From Mesaphorura yosii (lineage: Eukaryota; Arthropoda; Collembola; Poduromorpha; Tullbergiidae), in the NCBI GenBank assembly GCA_009869945.1, contig WIXG01000346.1, positions 16,901-80,900 of the forward strand: 64,000 nucleotides of DNA, read 5' to 3'. Of this stretch, positions 42,466-52,987 are shown one piece after another (the first letter of the stretch is position 1; each line of letters starts with the position of its first letter). The translations under genes and the position numbers were made by a program. Under the pieces are notes generated by a model. The model saw nothing but the letters and a program-made list of their open reading frames with translations. It was not told where the DNA came from and ran no database searches.

Positions 42466-44228
42466 AGAACAGACGCTCATTGCCCGAACCGCAGCGGACA
42501 AAGAAAAACGCTGTACCTGGGTTCTTTAGCTAATTGAGCGCCAGCTCATTTGTATACCTAATGATTTTTGTTTCCTTTGTCCGGCTAGCCGAGAATTTGT
42601 ACTGCAAACTGTGCATTCGTAGAACCTATAAAAAGGAACTACAGTCAAGGTTATGTAGTAAATTGGTCTTTGCTTCTCGTAGTTCTGATTTGTTTAAATA
42701 AACGCTCTCGTTTATTCAGTAACTTTATTAAGTCTCACATTTATTGGTTCCCACGATCTAACTCAGTCCTATAGTTGACTACAATGATCCGTTTCAGTCC
42801 TTTCAGCTTTTCACGGATTTCGACCGGAAAATAAAGGCATACGCACATTGTCGAAACACAATTTACAATGGATGCAAGTTGTTGAAATTATGCAAATCGA
42901 CAAAGCACAATCAAATTGTGCATAACAGAATGTAAATATCCATACAAAAACCATCCCATCCCGTTTAGTTAATCTTGTACCTCGGAATTTGTTCACTCCT
43001 GTCGCAATGAGCGACGACTTCCACTGGGGGATGCAAAAGTATTTGGATGACGAGAGGAAGTGCGAGAAGGAGCGAAGAGCGAGGAAGACGGAGAAAAGGA
43101 AGAAAAGCCAGCGCCAACGACATTGAAGAGTGTTGCCGGGGAAATCCCACAACTGGTACCGGGAGATCCTCCGCCAGTGCCGCTGCTGTTCCACTCAATC
43201 CGGGAGTTTAAATCCATGCCCATCCCCCGGCAATCGAGGACGCGCCCAGGGAGTCTCAGCCACGGGTTCAACCCAATGGGTATGGGCACCCCGTCAGCTG
43301 CAGGTCCGAGGACGCATCCACTGAAACTGAGCAACGGGCCGACTCAAGGCTACTGTACTGAAGTCCACGTTCCCTGCTTCATGAACGTGACACTGGGCAA
43401 AGGAGGGATCGTCCCATCCGAGCATTCAGGGCCTTCTCGCTCCCGATGGCCATCAACCCTGGTGAGGAGATCTTCATCCTCAGCCTGGTACCCCGGACGG
43501 CAGCTGCCTTTCGGAGCCAATCCAGCACATGGCGGTCAAGTACGGGACTAGTGGGCAACTCCACGCTGTCAAAATTCCCTCCCCATTCCTCTTCGCGTCT
43601 CCGACACATCCAGTCCTCATTCACGACGGGGTCCGCGGTGCCCTCACTCTGCCAGTCAGCGCCGGCCACTGGCACCACTGCAGGCGCAGGTCGGGCCTGG
43701 CAGGGTTGAGAATGAACATTACTCATCATCGCAGGCAGAAATAATTATAAGTAAATTTGCAAAAGATTCTCAGCTTCGCTACACTTCGATTTTGCAGGAT
43801 TTGCACCCAGCGTCTTTTTCATGCTCGAATCTTCAATTTCCTGAATAATTAAAATGTTCTGACAGCTTTATTCTTGATGTGAAAAGAACTTTTGATGTGC
43901 TTGAATCAAGAATCACGGGTATTTTGCCATATAGGCATTTTATTAAATTACGCCGCAACATGCCAAGCATTCCAAGATTTGTATTTACACAGCAATTCAA
44001 TCACTCGAACGACAAATTCGGCAAGCCAGAATTGACTTGTATATGTTACGATTTTAAAACTACGTCACATCATTAGAGCTTAACGGATTCTTCGCCTAAA
44101 TGCTAAATCAGGTAAAATAGGTATTAAACGCCATATTGAGATGACTGACTAATGAGGATACCGACTTCCTAGACGACTATTCTGGACTACTATTGTGATC
44201 TAACTCCCGATCGGCTATGGTATTCAGT
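42466..44228. other. Region with fragmentary coding-like sequence
   Basis: Includes a 39-residue Lys/Arg-rich frame at 43007-43126 (MSDDFHWGMQKYLDDERK) and, downstream on the same strand, protein-like stretches in all three frames (43060-43551, 43446-43709, 43529-43744). No intron set joins them. It could be a frame-damaged gene. The rest, 43745-44228, shows nothing. Confidence 0.3.
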
Positions 44229-44560
44229 CTAAATGTTAAATCCCATGTCCCGCATGCATTTCTTGTGAGCTTCGATCAGGTCACCGCAGTTCTCCTCTCC
44301 CATCTCCATAATACTGAAAGGATTACGTTAATCAGTTATTACTCAACACGAAAGATAAGATCACACAATAAAACTTAAACTCACCACGCGTCTCTAGCCT
44401 TCTTAGTCTCGGGGCATGCACAGCACGCCTTACAAGCGGGTTTCTTCGCGGAAGGGTCGCTGGAGGACTCGGACGTGTTTCCAGCGGGCAAGACGGATGA
44501 ACCTCCGCTCCTGCTGTTTGATTCTGAATCTGAACTAGGCTTTGAGTCTGATTGGCCCAT
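44229..44560 (-). CDS. COX17: COX17, copper chaperone for cytochrome c oxidase
   Basis: Two exons, 44385-44560 and 44229-44313, joined in phase 2, give 86 residues. The conserved core is [17 protein letters not shown], containing the adjacent-cysteine copper site, followed by the twin CX9C partner cysteines ([15 protein letters not shown]) and the end MRDMGFNI. This is nearly identical to animal COX17, which delivers copper to SCO1 and COX11 in the mitochondrial intermembrane space. The N-terminal 40 residues are an unusual Ser-rich extension beginning MGQSDSK; the first seven residues could be a myristoylation context. Confidence 0.95.
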
Positions 44561-44712
44561 CTTCCTCAGTATCGGTGTCGAGTTTTGCCCTTATCAGCTG
44601 AACTTCCAATGGCACTTCTTGAAAAGGAATTCATTCGCCGTAAGAAATCTTTTGAAAGCCGAATAGTGAAGCGAACCCGCCAGGAACGGAAATTCTCTAT
44701 CAGCTGACTTAC

Positions 44713-44874
44713 CTTATAATTCTGCTGATTACAGGATATCGTAATTATTCCATGCAGATCCAAATTAGACGTATCGTGTGCATTTTCAGTGATTCCAACA
44801 ATCAGAATCGAATCGGCAAGGCTTTCGAAAATCGTGTAATGTGTTCGGATTTGAATGATGAAATCACTGGGCAT
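44713..44874 (-). CDS. Possible short coding exon upstream of COX17
   Basis: A 54-codon frame starting MPSDFIIQIRTHYTIFE and ending NQQNYK exactly at a consensus donor (AAG|gtaagt). A candidate acceptor lies about 95 bp further on (ccttttcaag), 58 bp before the COX17 ATG. In a frame that is not phase-compatible without adjustment, the following sequence reads VPLEVQLIRAKLD and stops inside the COX17 start region. It may be a 5' exon or a small upstream cistron. Family unknown. Confidence 0.35.
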
Positions 44875-45228
44875 GACATTACATTAAGATTCACGTGTTC
44901 GTGTTCGCGGGTTTCGGCATAGTAAAAGTCGATTGCTATTTTCATGTTTTGTCGTGTTCTGTCTTTCTTTCTTGTCAGCTCGAAGCTGTCTTTGTGATCG
45001 TGGTACCTAGGAAGTTAATGTATTAATTTATTATTTAGAAATTTTTCACTGATTTCGAATTCTTGTTCTGTTTCTTGAATTTTAACGTAGTACAGATTTT
45101 CAGTTAGCGTTTCTGTCATTAATTATTATATCAGTACCAGTGACGCTCAGCGGTGGCTTTGAGCCACAGGCAAGAAACTTGGGAGAAGATAGTTGCTGTT
45201 TACCAGTGAAGCCATATCAGTGATCGCC
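44875..45228. other. Divergent promoter region upstream of MRE11
   Basis: About 350 bp between the minus-strand COX17 side and MRE11. AT-rich; no other gene. Confidence 0.4.
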
Positions 45229-48200
45229 ATGGATGAGAGTATTGACAGCGTTATGAATGGCTCCGGGACCTACACTTCCTCGACAAACGACCCACCGGAC
45301 GAGGACACGTTTCGTATCTTGGTCGCCACCGATAATCATCTGGGCTTTTCCGATATGAACCCAGCAAGAGGTAATTCTTATCAAGTGTTCATTCGTATCA
45401 TCAAATACGTTATACGAGGGTCTAAAATGCATGCACTCTGTATTTTTTAACAGAGGACGACAGCTTCACGACGTTCGAAGAGATTCTGGAGCTGGCCAAG
45501 ACATTGAACGTCGACTTCTTACTGCTTGGTGGTGATTTGTTCCATGAAAACAAACCAAAGCCCGGCACATTCCAGCGCACCATCGACCTACTCCAGCGCT
45601 ACGTGCTCGGAGACAAGCCAGTGCAGTTTGAGTACCTCGGCGACCCCGCAGTGGATTTTCGCACAACGTCAAAGGAACCGGAAGTTAATTACATGAATCC
45701 CAACATGAACATTGGGCTACCCATCTTCACAATTCACGGCAATCACGACGATCCAATCGGCGGACATCGCACAAGCGTGATTGATCATCTGGCGGCAGCC
45801 AACCTCGTAAATCACTTTGGTCAATGGAGTGCCTTGGAAGGATTCGAAGTCACGCCAGTGTGTCTGCGCAAAGGAGAAACTCTGCTTGCTTTGTACGGGC
45901 TGGGGCACATGAAGGACGAGCGACTGTTCAGACTCATGCGGAATGACAAGGTGACATTCCTCCGTCCGGACGAAGACCACGAGAATTGGTTCGGCTTATT
46001 TGTGCTCCATCAAAACCGTGTAAAGCACGGACCGAAGAATTACTTCCCCGAGTCGGCTCTGCCGCCCTTCCTGGACTTTGTAATTTGGGGTCACGAACAC
46101 GAGTGCATGCAGAGAGAAGAAGAGAATCCGTTCTCCAACGATGCTGAGGGCCACACGCAGTTCATCCTTCAGCCAGGTTCATCGGTGGCCACTTCACTTT
46201 GTGAGGGCGAGGCGAGAGAGAAGCTTGTGTTTCTGCTCGAGATTAACAGACGTCAGTTCAGATGCGCAAGTCAAAAGCTCAAAACTGTCCGACCCTTCGT
46301 TTGGCACAATTTACGCATGGCTGAAATTCTGGAAGAGTACAGAGGGAAGGATGCCTCCGCTAGAAAGAAGATGACAAAGATGAACGAAGCTTCCAAGTAC
46401 GTCGAGTCGTACGTCACTACGCAGATTAACACCATGATCGAGGAGGCAACGAGGCAGCTGACCGGTCACGAGCGCCAACCGACGCAGCCGCTCATTCGCC
46501 TTCGTATCGAGTACGACAACGAAGAAGAGCAATTCAACACGCTCCGCATTGTGCAGCAGTTCAAGGAGACGGTGGCCAATGATGACATCATCGTATTCAA
46601 GAAGAGTGGCCGTGGAGTCAAGACGGAGGACGACGCAGCCGAAATGAGTATTGGCGCCATACGGGAGATGATCAACCAACTGGACGACCAGAATCTGGCC
46701 GATTTGGGGGCGCACGTCGAGGAGATTGTCGAGCAGCATTTTGCGAAGGAATACGAGAAGCCTGATGGCCAGATTTTGGAGGTGCTTTCGGACAAAGGAT
46801 TGAGTGAAGCCATTCGCTGCTGTGTGGATAAAGACGATAAGGAGTCGATTGGGCTCATTGTCGAGTAAGTTGCCTTGCTCTTATCTTTTTATCAAGCATA
46901 GCTTTCATTGTTTAATTGTAATTGCTTTTTCTGTTTGCTTTTTCTGCTGCTTTCGTCATCAGTGCTCAGATTCAAGGAACCGTAGAATGGCTCATGACAA
47001 AGAAGGTCACACCAGACAGCATCGATGATCAAATCAAAGAATTTCGTAGTTTGCGATCCACTGGAGGGGATGTTGAACAGGTAATGGCAGATCTAATCTA
47101 ATTCTAGTTAGACATCGCGCTTCTTGTTTCTTGTACTGATATGATAAGTAAGTGATAGGGATTTCGCACAGGGCACAGGCAAATACGGCATTCTGCAGGC
47201 GCTTTTCTTTGTTCACGTCAACTTGTCTCATTTTTGCTCACTAAAACACGCGCGTACTGCACGAGAAGGAAAGGACCAAGTTGAAAGACGGTGTAGAGCG
47301 TTCGTGGTTTTATCGCTAATGTTTCCGTGATTTCTACTGTTAAAGTGGTTACTTTCCATAAATCAGTGCCATATCAGTTAAATTATTAAAATCATGCGTA
47401 TTCGCGTGCGAAATCCGGAAATTGAACCCGAGCCCGACGAATCCGTGCCTCAGCCAGCGCCAGACGATGAAGAAATTGTGATTGATCAGTCTGAAGTTCA
47501 TGCGTTGCTCGAGGCAGCAGCCTCTGCTTCAGCTTCAGCTTCGACATCCAACCGGACGTCGACGCCGACGGCAGCGACAACTCCGACTCAGGCAACCGTC
47601 TCAGAAGCAAATTACTACCAAATAGCAGAAGATTCTGAAGATCAATACCAAAACCAAAGGCTTCAGTACCATCAACCTGCAGAAGCAGAGGGAGAAATTG
47701 GCTTCCAGACTGTCTGCATAATTGATCCAGAGACCGGGGAACCCGTCGAACACCAGGTCGAAGTTTATCAGCAGCTACAGCTACAGCATGGGTCAATGGA
47801 AATGGAGGGCGGCTACTACACCGACGAAGGAGCTCCGTACTCCTACGCACATGCCGACTATGCCTACAGCCACGCCGACGGTGACAATTCAGATATTGGA
47901 GTGGAAATGGATGGCGCTGTTTTCTACGTGCAAGATCAACCCACCATCACCACCGAGTCTATCAACACTACGACGACCACGATTCAGTCAACCCCACAAA
48001 TACAGTCACAGGCACAATCGGTGCCAGTATCTCGAGCTCCTTCTACTCTAAGCTCCGTGCCCGTGCCCATCATCGCGAACGTCGACTCGCTTCCATTCGG
48101 CTTCCAAGGGCAACGTCTGAGTCTGCAGGCCAAGAAGCTTGTGCTGAACGTCTGGCGTTACTTCAAGTACCTGAAGAAACACCCGCGGCTCCTGCTAGAG

Positions 48201-48931
48201 AAACCCGCCCAAACGCTGGCGGCTGAGGCACTCAACATAGGAAGGAAGACGATCGGGCGCCTTGGGCAAAAGTACCGGGCTGGACGAATGAGAGACGATC
48301 CGCCTCCGTCGCTTCGTGTGCCGATGCCCGGCGGAAGCTTGGCTCGGGTCCCTTTGATGGACGTGGCTTTAACGGCGCAAATTATGCAGGAAAATGTACG
48401 GCGCGCCGACCAAATATTTTTAATTATTAATTATGTCCTGTTTGTGCCCTGCAGGCTCGAAGCGTACTGGCTGGTCGTAAAAATCGCCGCAAGGGTGACA
48501 AGTCTTTGGTTGGGGATGACGACTCGAGTTCAAATGAGGAGTCGCAGATTGAGGATGATGAGGACATGAACGGGGATTCTGATGCAGCACCGGCTCCTGT
48601 CCCAGCAAGAGGACGAGGACGTGGCAGAGGTCGTGGCGCGGCCCCGGCGAATACCAGCAGTAGTAATGGCGGTGGACGGGGAAGAGGCGGCCGTGGACGA
48701 GGCGCCAAAGCTGGGACCAGCAAAAGCTCAGCTGCTCCGGTCATTATTCAGGTAGCTGGCTAGTTAAAATTTCCAATCTTGATCATGTGCGGACGTTGGA
48801 CGTTCACTACTTTTCTTTTGGACAATTTACAGCAAAAACTGCCATTTCGTTCAGTCATCACCACTTCGACCAGCGGTGGCAGAGATGCAAATTCGTCGTC
48901 AGCGGTGCAGTTTGATGACGACAGTGATTAA
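45229..48931 (+). CDS. MRE11: MRE11 double-strand-break repair nuclease
   Basis: Exons 45229-45370, 45454-46864, 46963-47080, 48455-48751 and 48833-48931 close in phase to 688 residues. The phosphodiesterase motifs are all present: ATDNHLG, GGDLFHENKP, HGNHDDP, GLGHMKDERL and WGHEHE, followed by the capping domain with LIRLRIEYDN. The last two exons add ARSVLAGRKNRRKG, an acidic stretch and an arginine-glycine tail (ARGRGRGRGRG), which matches the methylated GAR motif of animal MRE11, ending QFDDDSD. MRE11 works with RAD50 and NBS1 in end resection. The 1.4-kb intron before the tail contains another gene (47394). If the tail exons are not used, translation would end shortly after 47080. Confidence 0.88.
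47394..48569 (+). CDS. Nested gene in an MRE11 intron: helix-turn-helix-like protein, unknown
   Basis: A frame of 391 codons, starting MRIRVRNPEIEPEPDE, lying wholly between MRE11 exons 3 and 4 except for its last part. Residues 1-225 are Gln/Ser/Thr-rich with acidic and Tyr-rich patches. Residues 240-300 form a compact basic helical region (LSLQAKKLVLNVWRYFKYL, then TLAAEALNIGRKTIGRLGQKYR) resembling a helix-turn-helix DNA-binding domain. A consensus donor at 48396 (AAT|gtacgg, phase 0) would let it splice in phase to the same GAR exon at 48455 used by MRE11. Otherwise it reads on to a stop at 48569 through sequence that looks intronic. No family recognised. Confidence 0.55.
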   Translation: MRIRVRNPEIEPEPDESVPQPAPDDEEIVIDQSEVHALLEAAASASASASTSNRTSTPTAATTPTQATVSEANYYQIAEDSEDQYQNQRLQYHQPAEAEGEIGFQTVCIIDPETGEPVEHQVEVYQQLQLQHGSMEMEGGYYTDEGAPYSYAHADYAYSHADGDNSDIGVEMDGAVFYVQDQPTITTESINTTTTTIQSTPQIQSQAQSVPVSRAPSTLSSVPVPIIANVDSLPFGFQGQRLSLQAKKLVLNVWRYFKYLKKHPRLLLEKPAQTLAAEALNIGRKTIGRLGQKYRAGRMRDDPPPSLRVPMPGGSLARVPLMDVALTAQIMQENVRRADQIFLIINYVLFVPCRLEAYWLVVKIAARVTSLWLGMTTRVQMRSRRLRMMRT

Positions 48932-49256
48932 CTATCACCTTCGGCTTCGCACATATTCGGGTATTAAAAGCGTTCGTGAGCCGTTAAAATACGCTGATAC
49001 GAAACACTTGTTTTCTTGTTAATTAAATAAGACGCATCACGCGCACGTGTCATTTTCCATATATTCAGTATTTTTCCATAAAATATTTCGTACAATTTAC
49101 GTTACGGATTTTTACGAGTAAAAAATATACTAAGCTAAAAGAAATGCAAGTCTAGAGTTATCGACATTAGCGAAGGCGGAGGCACGAATTCCTCTATGCC
49201 ATTATTGCACGAGGCTACAGCAAACGATGGCGGCGAGACGGTGGCGGTGGTTTCAT
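48932..49256. other. Convergent 3' ends of MRE11 and SLC25A38
   Basis: About 325 bp, AT-rich, containing both 3' UTRs. No other feature. Confidence 0.4.
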
Positions 49257-51012
49257 TCATTTGAGTCCGATGCTGTTCATGAGTTGTTCGTAGATTGTCC
49301 ACGACATGGCTGCGACGAGGGTCCTTCTGACCATACGGGGGACCAGCCCCTTGAAGTAGCCCTGCAGTCCGTACTTGCGGTAGATGTACGCTGTCGTGGA
49401 GCCCAGTCCCTGGAAGCGGTCGGGATACAGCTGCATCTTTGTCTTGATGACGTCGGCGGGCTGCGTGATGACAGACGCGCCCAGTCCAGCAAGAATCCCG
49501 CACGAGAAGCGAAGGTACGGCGTGGCTGCCGACACGGACTGCTGTCCGTTGACGCTAACGGCGCTGCCGCTGCTGCTGCTGCTTCCTTGCCAGTACTGCT
49601 CGGGCACGAGGCGCTTAATACTTGTGTACAGCATGAGGTACAGGCCGGAGAACGGCGCGTCGCGTGCGAGGGTAGCCATCAGCCCGGACGTGAGCCCTCG
49701 ATACCCTTCCTGTGTGTAGATCGTCGTCAGCGCCGATCTCATCGACTTGTACTGGTAGTGCTGGCTCTGGAAGGTAAACAGAAAACAAAATCGTTCAGCA
49801 ATGCGTATCGCGAAAGCATAAACATGTAAATAAAATTGTGAAATCTTCCATAAAATACAAAAACACTGAACATGACCACAAACACGGGATTTTTGCAAAC
49901 GGGAGCACATCGCTGATAAGGCAAGGGAAAGTGTGAAATACGCGCGTCGCGCGTGATTACATCACGTCTGCGAGGAACCTTCGGGGTGAGAAGGTCAAAA
50001 GGTTAAAATGGTGAGTCGATAAATGCGACTTGCGACATGCGAATTAATTTACTGCCTGCCTGCCCTCCGGGCCTTCCGTCCTCGTCATTAATCTCGTTAC
50101 TCGTTAACCTGAATAGAGTTCATGATTGCATCAGTAAATCAGCATCTGAGTATTCAGCATTTTACTAAGCAACGCATTTGGCTTTGGGCTGGCTTGTCTG
50201 TTCAGCATCGTACCATGCCATTGCCATTGCGTATTGATTGAGTATTGAGCAAGCAAAGAAAGAAGAGGTCAGGCAAAGGTCAAGTCATTCAATTATCGTT
50301 GCCTTGCTCGAGTTGCGTTGTTCGCTGTTGCTACACAGAAGACGGAATCGCCTATTCACTGATAACCTGCGGTATGACGGCATCCGCGTGACTTTCGCCT
50401 CTCAGCTCGCCCTGAACTCGAACCTGCCTGCCTGCTCTTAACGTCTTAACTCAAGTCTTAACTCACCTCAAATCGAGTCTTGACGACCGTAAAAGGAATC
50501 AGTGCCATTCCGCTCAATGCCCGACTCGTCACCCCCAAGCACACGCCCTCCAGCGCCGTCGGCTCCCGACCGCTGATGCCCGTCGCCATCTTCAGCCCGT
50601 GAATGGACGCAAAGTAGAGACCGACCCCCGGCACGCAGCGACTCAGTGCCGGAGTCATGCCCTTCCAGAGACCAGACAGCTTCTCATCGCGCACGATGTG
50701 GCCAACCACAGTGATTATGCCATTCCCATTGTAGTGGTAGCGAACTGCGGCAACGGCGGCGGGCGCTGGAGCGGGTGCGGGCGCAGCCACAGCTACTACT
50801 GGACGCTGCTGAAGTCTGGTTTTGACTAGATCGAGAGGCTGAAAGAGAATTGTTGAACATGTTCCCGAGATGGAGCCAACTAGAAATGATTTGAGAACTG
50901 GATGCTGGGGCGGGCAGAAAGAAAAATTCATATAATTAGATCGATAAATCACTGGTCTCCACGCCTCCAAGCGAAAATTCTGTAATTCACTTACCAAAGA
51001 CTGAATATCCAT
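49257..51012 (-). CDS. SLC25A38: Mitochondrial glycine carrier SLC25A38
   Basis: Exons 50995-51012, 50467-50904 and 49257-49766 give 321 residues. The first intron (50905-50994, 90 bp, gtaagt ... cgccccag) is stop-free and a multiple of three; its removal restores the family start MDIQSL-HPVLKSFLVGS. Three mitochondrial-carrier repeats are seen, with signatures PLDLVKTRLQ, PFTVVKTRFE and PADVIKTKMQ, and the segments GLWKGMTPALSRCVPGVGLYF and LARDAPFSGLYLM typical of SLC25A38. The protein imports glycine for haem synthesis. The frame stays open upstream to about 51480 with a Ser/Pro/Gln-rich, carrier-unlike extension; the start at 51012 is preferred. Confidence 0.93.
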
Positions 51013-52016
51013 AAAAATAGCCGACGTCGGTGGCGGAGATGTTTCTGCTGCTGCTGCGACTGCGCTGGCGATGGGCACGGGCACAGACACTTGGGCGGCT
51101 TGAGCTTGTTCTGCCGTTCTTGTGCTTGCACTTGGTCTTGTTCTTGATGGCTGAGGAGCAGAAGACGAAGATGTTGGTGAGCTGGAAGCTTTAACTGAAT
51201 TGCGGTCGATGATGTCGATCGTCGAACTAATATAAAGAACGCGACTAGAACGAGGCTGAGATTGAGTTGATGACGATGACGTCGACTGAATAATTATGCT
51301 GCTGCCACCTCTGCCCTCCTTAGTAATCAGTTGTTTTTCTCGCTGTTGTTGCGGTGGTGCGTCGTTGCCTGGGTCTGAGGTGAGCGACGACGATGACGAA
51401 GACGAAGTGGGCGAGTTCGATGGAGCAGCAATTAAGAACACGAGCCAACTGCAGCAGCACAATGAACCACTGTTTCTCATCCCAGCCCACTGTAGCAGCT
51501 ACAAGAAGACAAAGATAAATCTATTTAAAGCATTCTTATCTGCATTGACCTTTGACCTTGCCCCTGAAACATGAAACTAAGTCATGAGCATGAACTCTCT
51601 TTTTTTGTCGGTGTTCTTACCTTTAAGGCTCGGCACACGGCTGATGGCTACAGCAGCAAGTGGGACAAGGCTCTTTTTCACAGTGGTGGCTCAATGTCAA
51701 CCGCCAAACACGCACTTTGGAGGGTATGGCACCATAAACTGTGAACTGCGATGTTGAGAGCTGATTACGTAATCAGCAGTTGTTAATTATGTCGTAATTG
51801 TCTTGGCTGGGAGGACTCTCGACTCACGGCTCACGTGCCTCAGATTTTGAAACTTGAATCCTTTTCCTTGCATCGCGTCAATGCACGAATCGATCGTCGA
51901 AACTTTCTTTTCGCTTTTGCTGCTGATTTGTGTAACACAAGCGTAAATGCAGCTTCTCAGTTTTTCGGTATATAATCAGTGAATTTTGTGAATTCGGATT
52001 TTTGAGTGCCACAGCC
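51013..52016. other. Divergent promoter region of SLC25A38 and the G-patch gene
   Basis: 51013-51480 is open in the SLC25A38 frame with Ser-rich low-complexity content, probably untranslated. The rest has no supported gene. Confidence 0.4.
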
Positions 52017-52769
52017 ATGTCGCTATCGTTCAGTTTCAACAAGACAGTCAAGCGCAAGCTCACCACGGCCCCTTCGGCGGCGTTGGCGGAGAAAAAGAAG
52101 AAGGAAGACGAGGAAGATGGCAAGATTGAATTTATACAATCTATCGGGACACAAGGCGTCGCCACCACGCCAAAGCTCGAGCCCGACGAGCTCGTGATTC
52201 CGCTGATAATGACGAATCGCTGGCATTTTCCGAAGGATGGGCCCAGAAAGGATCGCAAACTGCTGCAAAAGACGGACACAGTGGTCAACGGCGCAAATGC
52301 AGATAAGGACAAGGGCGCCAATGCAAATCAGGACCTCGATCTGGAACAGCAGGCAGTGCGGGAGATACTCAACGACACGCGAGAGAACGGGGACAAGGAG
52401 ATGATCTTGAACATTCCGCTGCTCGTACAAAACCGGATTCCAGAAGGGTTCGAGACGGACGAGAGTCTCGACGTCGCGCTTCGACCACCCGAGCCCACGT
52501 TAGACGACTACGAGCGGATCCCCGTAGAAGAATTTGGGCTGGCCATGCTGAGAGGCATGGGCTGGAAGAAGGGCGAGGGCATCGGACTTCGGAACAAGGC
52601 TCTTGTCGAAATGAAGGAACCCGAACTTCGACCGAGGGGCTTAGGCCTGGGTGCGACAAGGCCAAACACGGACGCCAACAATGGTGACAAGAAGAGCAGT
52701 CACAGTCACAAACCGAAGCCGCCCTCATCGCCTCCGCCGATGGGCCTCCGGGTGAAACACAAGAAGTAA
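52017..52769 (+). CDS. G-patch splicing-factor protein, GPKOW/Spp2 type
   Basis: A 250-residue single-exon protein starting MSLSFSFNKTVKRKL. It carries a PVEEFGLAMLRGMGWKKGEG-type G-patch with a following RPRGLGLGA, matching GPKOW and yeast Spp2, which activate the DEAH helicase Prp2/DHX16 in the spliceosome. The upstream VPLI-like segment (LVIPLIMTNRWH) and IPVEEFG are in the order of GPKOW. The gene ends about 65 residues after the G-patch with a Lys/Ser/Pro-rich tail, so the two KOW domains of animal GPKOW (about 476 residues) are absent. Length is closer to Spp2. Downstream sequence to 52987 has no KOW-coding exon. AATAAA at 52851. Confidence 0.82.
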   Translation: MSLSFSFNKTVKRKLTTAPSAALAEKKKKEDEEDGKIEFIQSIGTQGVATTPKLEPDELVIPLIMTNRWHFPKDGPRKDRKLLQKTDTVVNGANADKDKGANANQDLDLEQQAVREILNDTRENGDKEMILNIPLLVQNRIPEGFETDESLDVALRPPEPTLDDYERIPVEEFGLAMLRGMGWKKGEGIGLRNKALVEMKEPELRPRGLGLGATRPNTDANNGDKKSSHSHKPKPPSSPPPMGLRVKHKK

Positions 52770-52850
52770 CCCACTCACTTGTTATTCAGTTAACCGTAAT
52801 TTTTATGGATTTAATTTATGGCATTTTGGCATTGGCTTCTCGTACTTGTA

Positions 52851-52856
52851 AATAAA
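52851..52856 (+). terminator. Putative poly(A) signal AATAAA of the G-patch gene
   Basis: About 80 bp after the stop codon, supporting that the gene really ends at 52769. Confidence 0.5.
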
Positions 52857-52987
52857 TCCACACAATCGTTCGATTACCAGAATTAAAGCACCAAGATTAA
52901 TTACTTTTATTAATCACTTATCGACTTATCGCATTTTTGATATTTTGAAATGATTTTGATATCAAATTCAAGTTCACAATTTCAATT

